This document shows positions 22,313 through 22,549 of a DNA stretch of 22,549 nucleotides, piece by piece. Positions within the stretch are counted from its first letter, which is position 1. Each line of letters begins with the position of its first letter. The position numbers and the translations under genes were made by a program. The stretch comes from Spirochaetaceae bacterium (lineage in GTDB: Bacteria; Spirochaetota; Spirochaetia; DSM-2461). Location of the stretch: NCBI GenBank assembly GCA_016342385.1, contig JAEINM010000013.1, positions 1-22,549 on the forward strand, read 5' to 3'. The notes beneath the pieces are model-generated. The model ran no database searches and had not been told where the DNA came from. It saw only the letters and a program-made list of their open reading frames with translations.

Positions 22313-22549
22313 TCATACAGTTACACTCGAGAGCTCTCTTGAGGTTCTATCTTAGTATGACCATAATAATACTGGTCATACTAATGGTACCCCTCAGGAG
22401 ATCTCTATTTAACCGCCCCTATTCGACTGTTCTTTACGACAGAGAGGGAAGATTATTACATTGTGAAATCGCCTCGGATGAGCAGTGGAGATTCCCTCCC
22501 GGCCATGTACCGGAAAAATATAAAACAGCTCTTATTCACTTTGAGGACC
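22309..22549 (+). CDS. pbpC: Penicillin-binding protein 1C, N-terminal fragment
   Basis: The reading frame runs off the window end. It encodes a short basic N-terminus, one membrane helix, then the start of a family 51 transglycosylase of PBP1C type: YSTVLYDREGRLLHCEI, a WRFPP segment and the beginning of the catalytic region TALIHFED. In PBP1C the last Glu of this region starts the glycosyltransferase active site. I favour a TTG start at 22309, which overlaps the preceding TGA stop and has GGTGAGGG (22291-22298) 10 nt upstream. ATG 22357 (GAGG at 22341-22344) would leave only about 12 residues of membrane helix. PBP1C polymerises glycan strands in the periplasm. Its placement after an alpha-2-macroglobulin gene is the standard arrangement. 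Confidence 0.85.
   Translation, partial: MIIQLHSRALLRFYLSMTIIILVILMVPLRRSLFNRPYSTVLYDREGRLLHCEIASDEQWRFPPGHVPEKYKTALIHFED

Noticed and set aside
1..22549. tRNA, rRNA, CRISPR, insertion sequence or prophage
   Set aside because: I saw no clover-leaf, repeat-spacer pattern, transposase, integrase or terminal inverted repeats; the gaps between genes are all under 200 nt.

Overview
The window looks like chromosomal DNA of a Gram-negative (diderm) anaerobe or facultative anaerobe with moderate to low GC content. A free-living spirochaete is my best guess. The basis is general gene content only: a 7TM-DISM-type receptor cyclase, an ArsR-rhodanese fusion, a lipoprotein alpha-2-macroglobulin next to PBP1C, and an Nqr pump together with bifurcating-hydrogenase-type diaphorase genes. 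There is no marker gene such as rRNA, so the assignment is tentative.

Layout: (i) 1-312: the 5' end of a glycoside hydrolase family 1 gene on the minus strand and a divergent regulatory gap. (ii) 313-4013, plus strand: an AraC-type regulator, a membrane receptor-type adenylate/guanylate cyclase and an ArsR-rhodanese regulator. (iii) 4026-15695, minus strand: a tightly packed run of 16 genes with overlaps or gaps of at most 48 nt, probably transcribed from a promoter near 15744-15773. (iv) 15696-15889: a divergent promoter region. (v) 15890-16615, plus strand: a membrane-anchored c-type cytochrome ending in a strong intrinsic terminator. (vi) 16745-22549, plus strand: a giant alpha-2-macroglobulin lipoprotein and the start of pbpC.

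The 16-gene run is the main interest. It begins with five membrane or membrane-bound subunits of a sodium-pumping NADH:quinone oxidoreductase (nqrA-like, nqrB, nqrC, nqrD, nqrE). Next comes an NqrF that consists only of its membrane anchor and [2Fe-2S] domain; the FAD/NADH-binding reductase domain is absent. Directly after it are genes for a soluble NADH-oxidising diaphorase of the NuoE/NuoF or HydC/HydB kind, a NuoG-N-terminus-like iron-sulfur adaptor, and a small thioredoxin-fold ferredoxin. A regulatory cassette (two DRTGG proteins, a CBS-HATPase protein, a PHP phosphoesterase and a second HATPase) lies between them. Such cassettes are otherwise familiar from bifurcating [FeFe]-hydrogenase loci, yet no hydrogenase catalytic domain is encoded. 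The first subunit is also mosaic: it is NqrA-like but carries two RnfC-type [4Fe-4S] motifs. The last gene is a shortened trans-prenyl diphosphate synthase, which could relate to a quinone side chain.

My reading is that the window encodes a hybrid ion pump in which a Nuo/Hyd-type flavin and iron-sulfur module replaces the missing NADH dehydrogenase head of NqrF. Conserved flavinylation threonines, membrane iron-sulfur cysteines and acidic residues matching the Vibrio sodium-path positions suggest that the membrane core is functional. The assembly into one complex, the direction of electron flow and the electron acceptor are inference.
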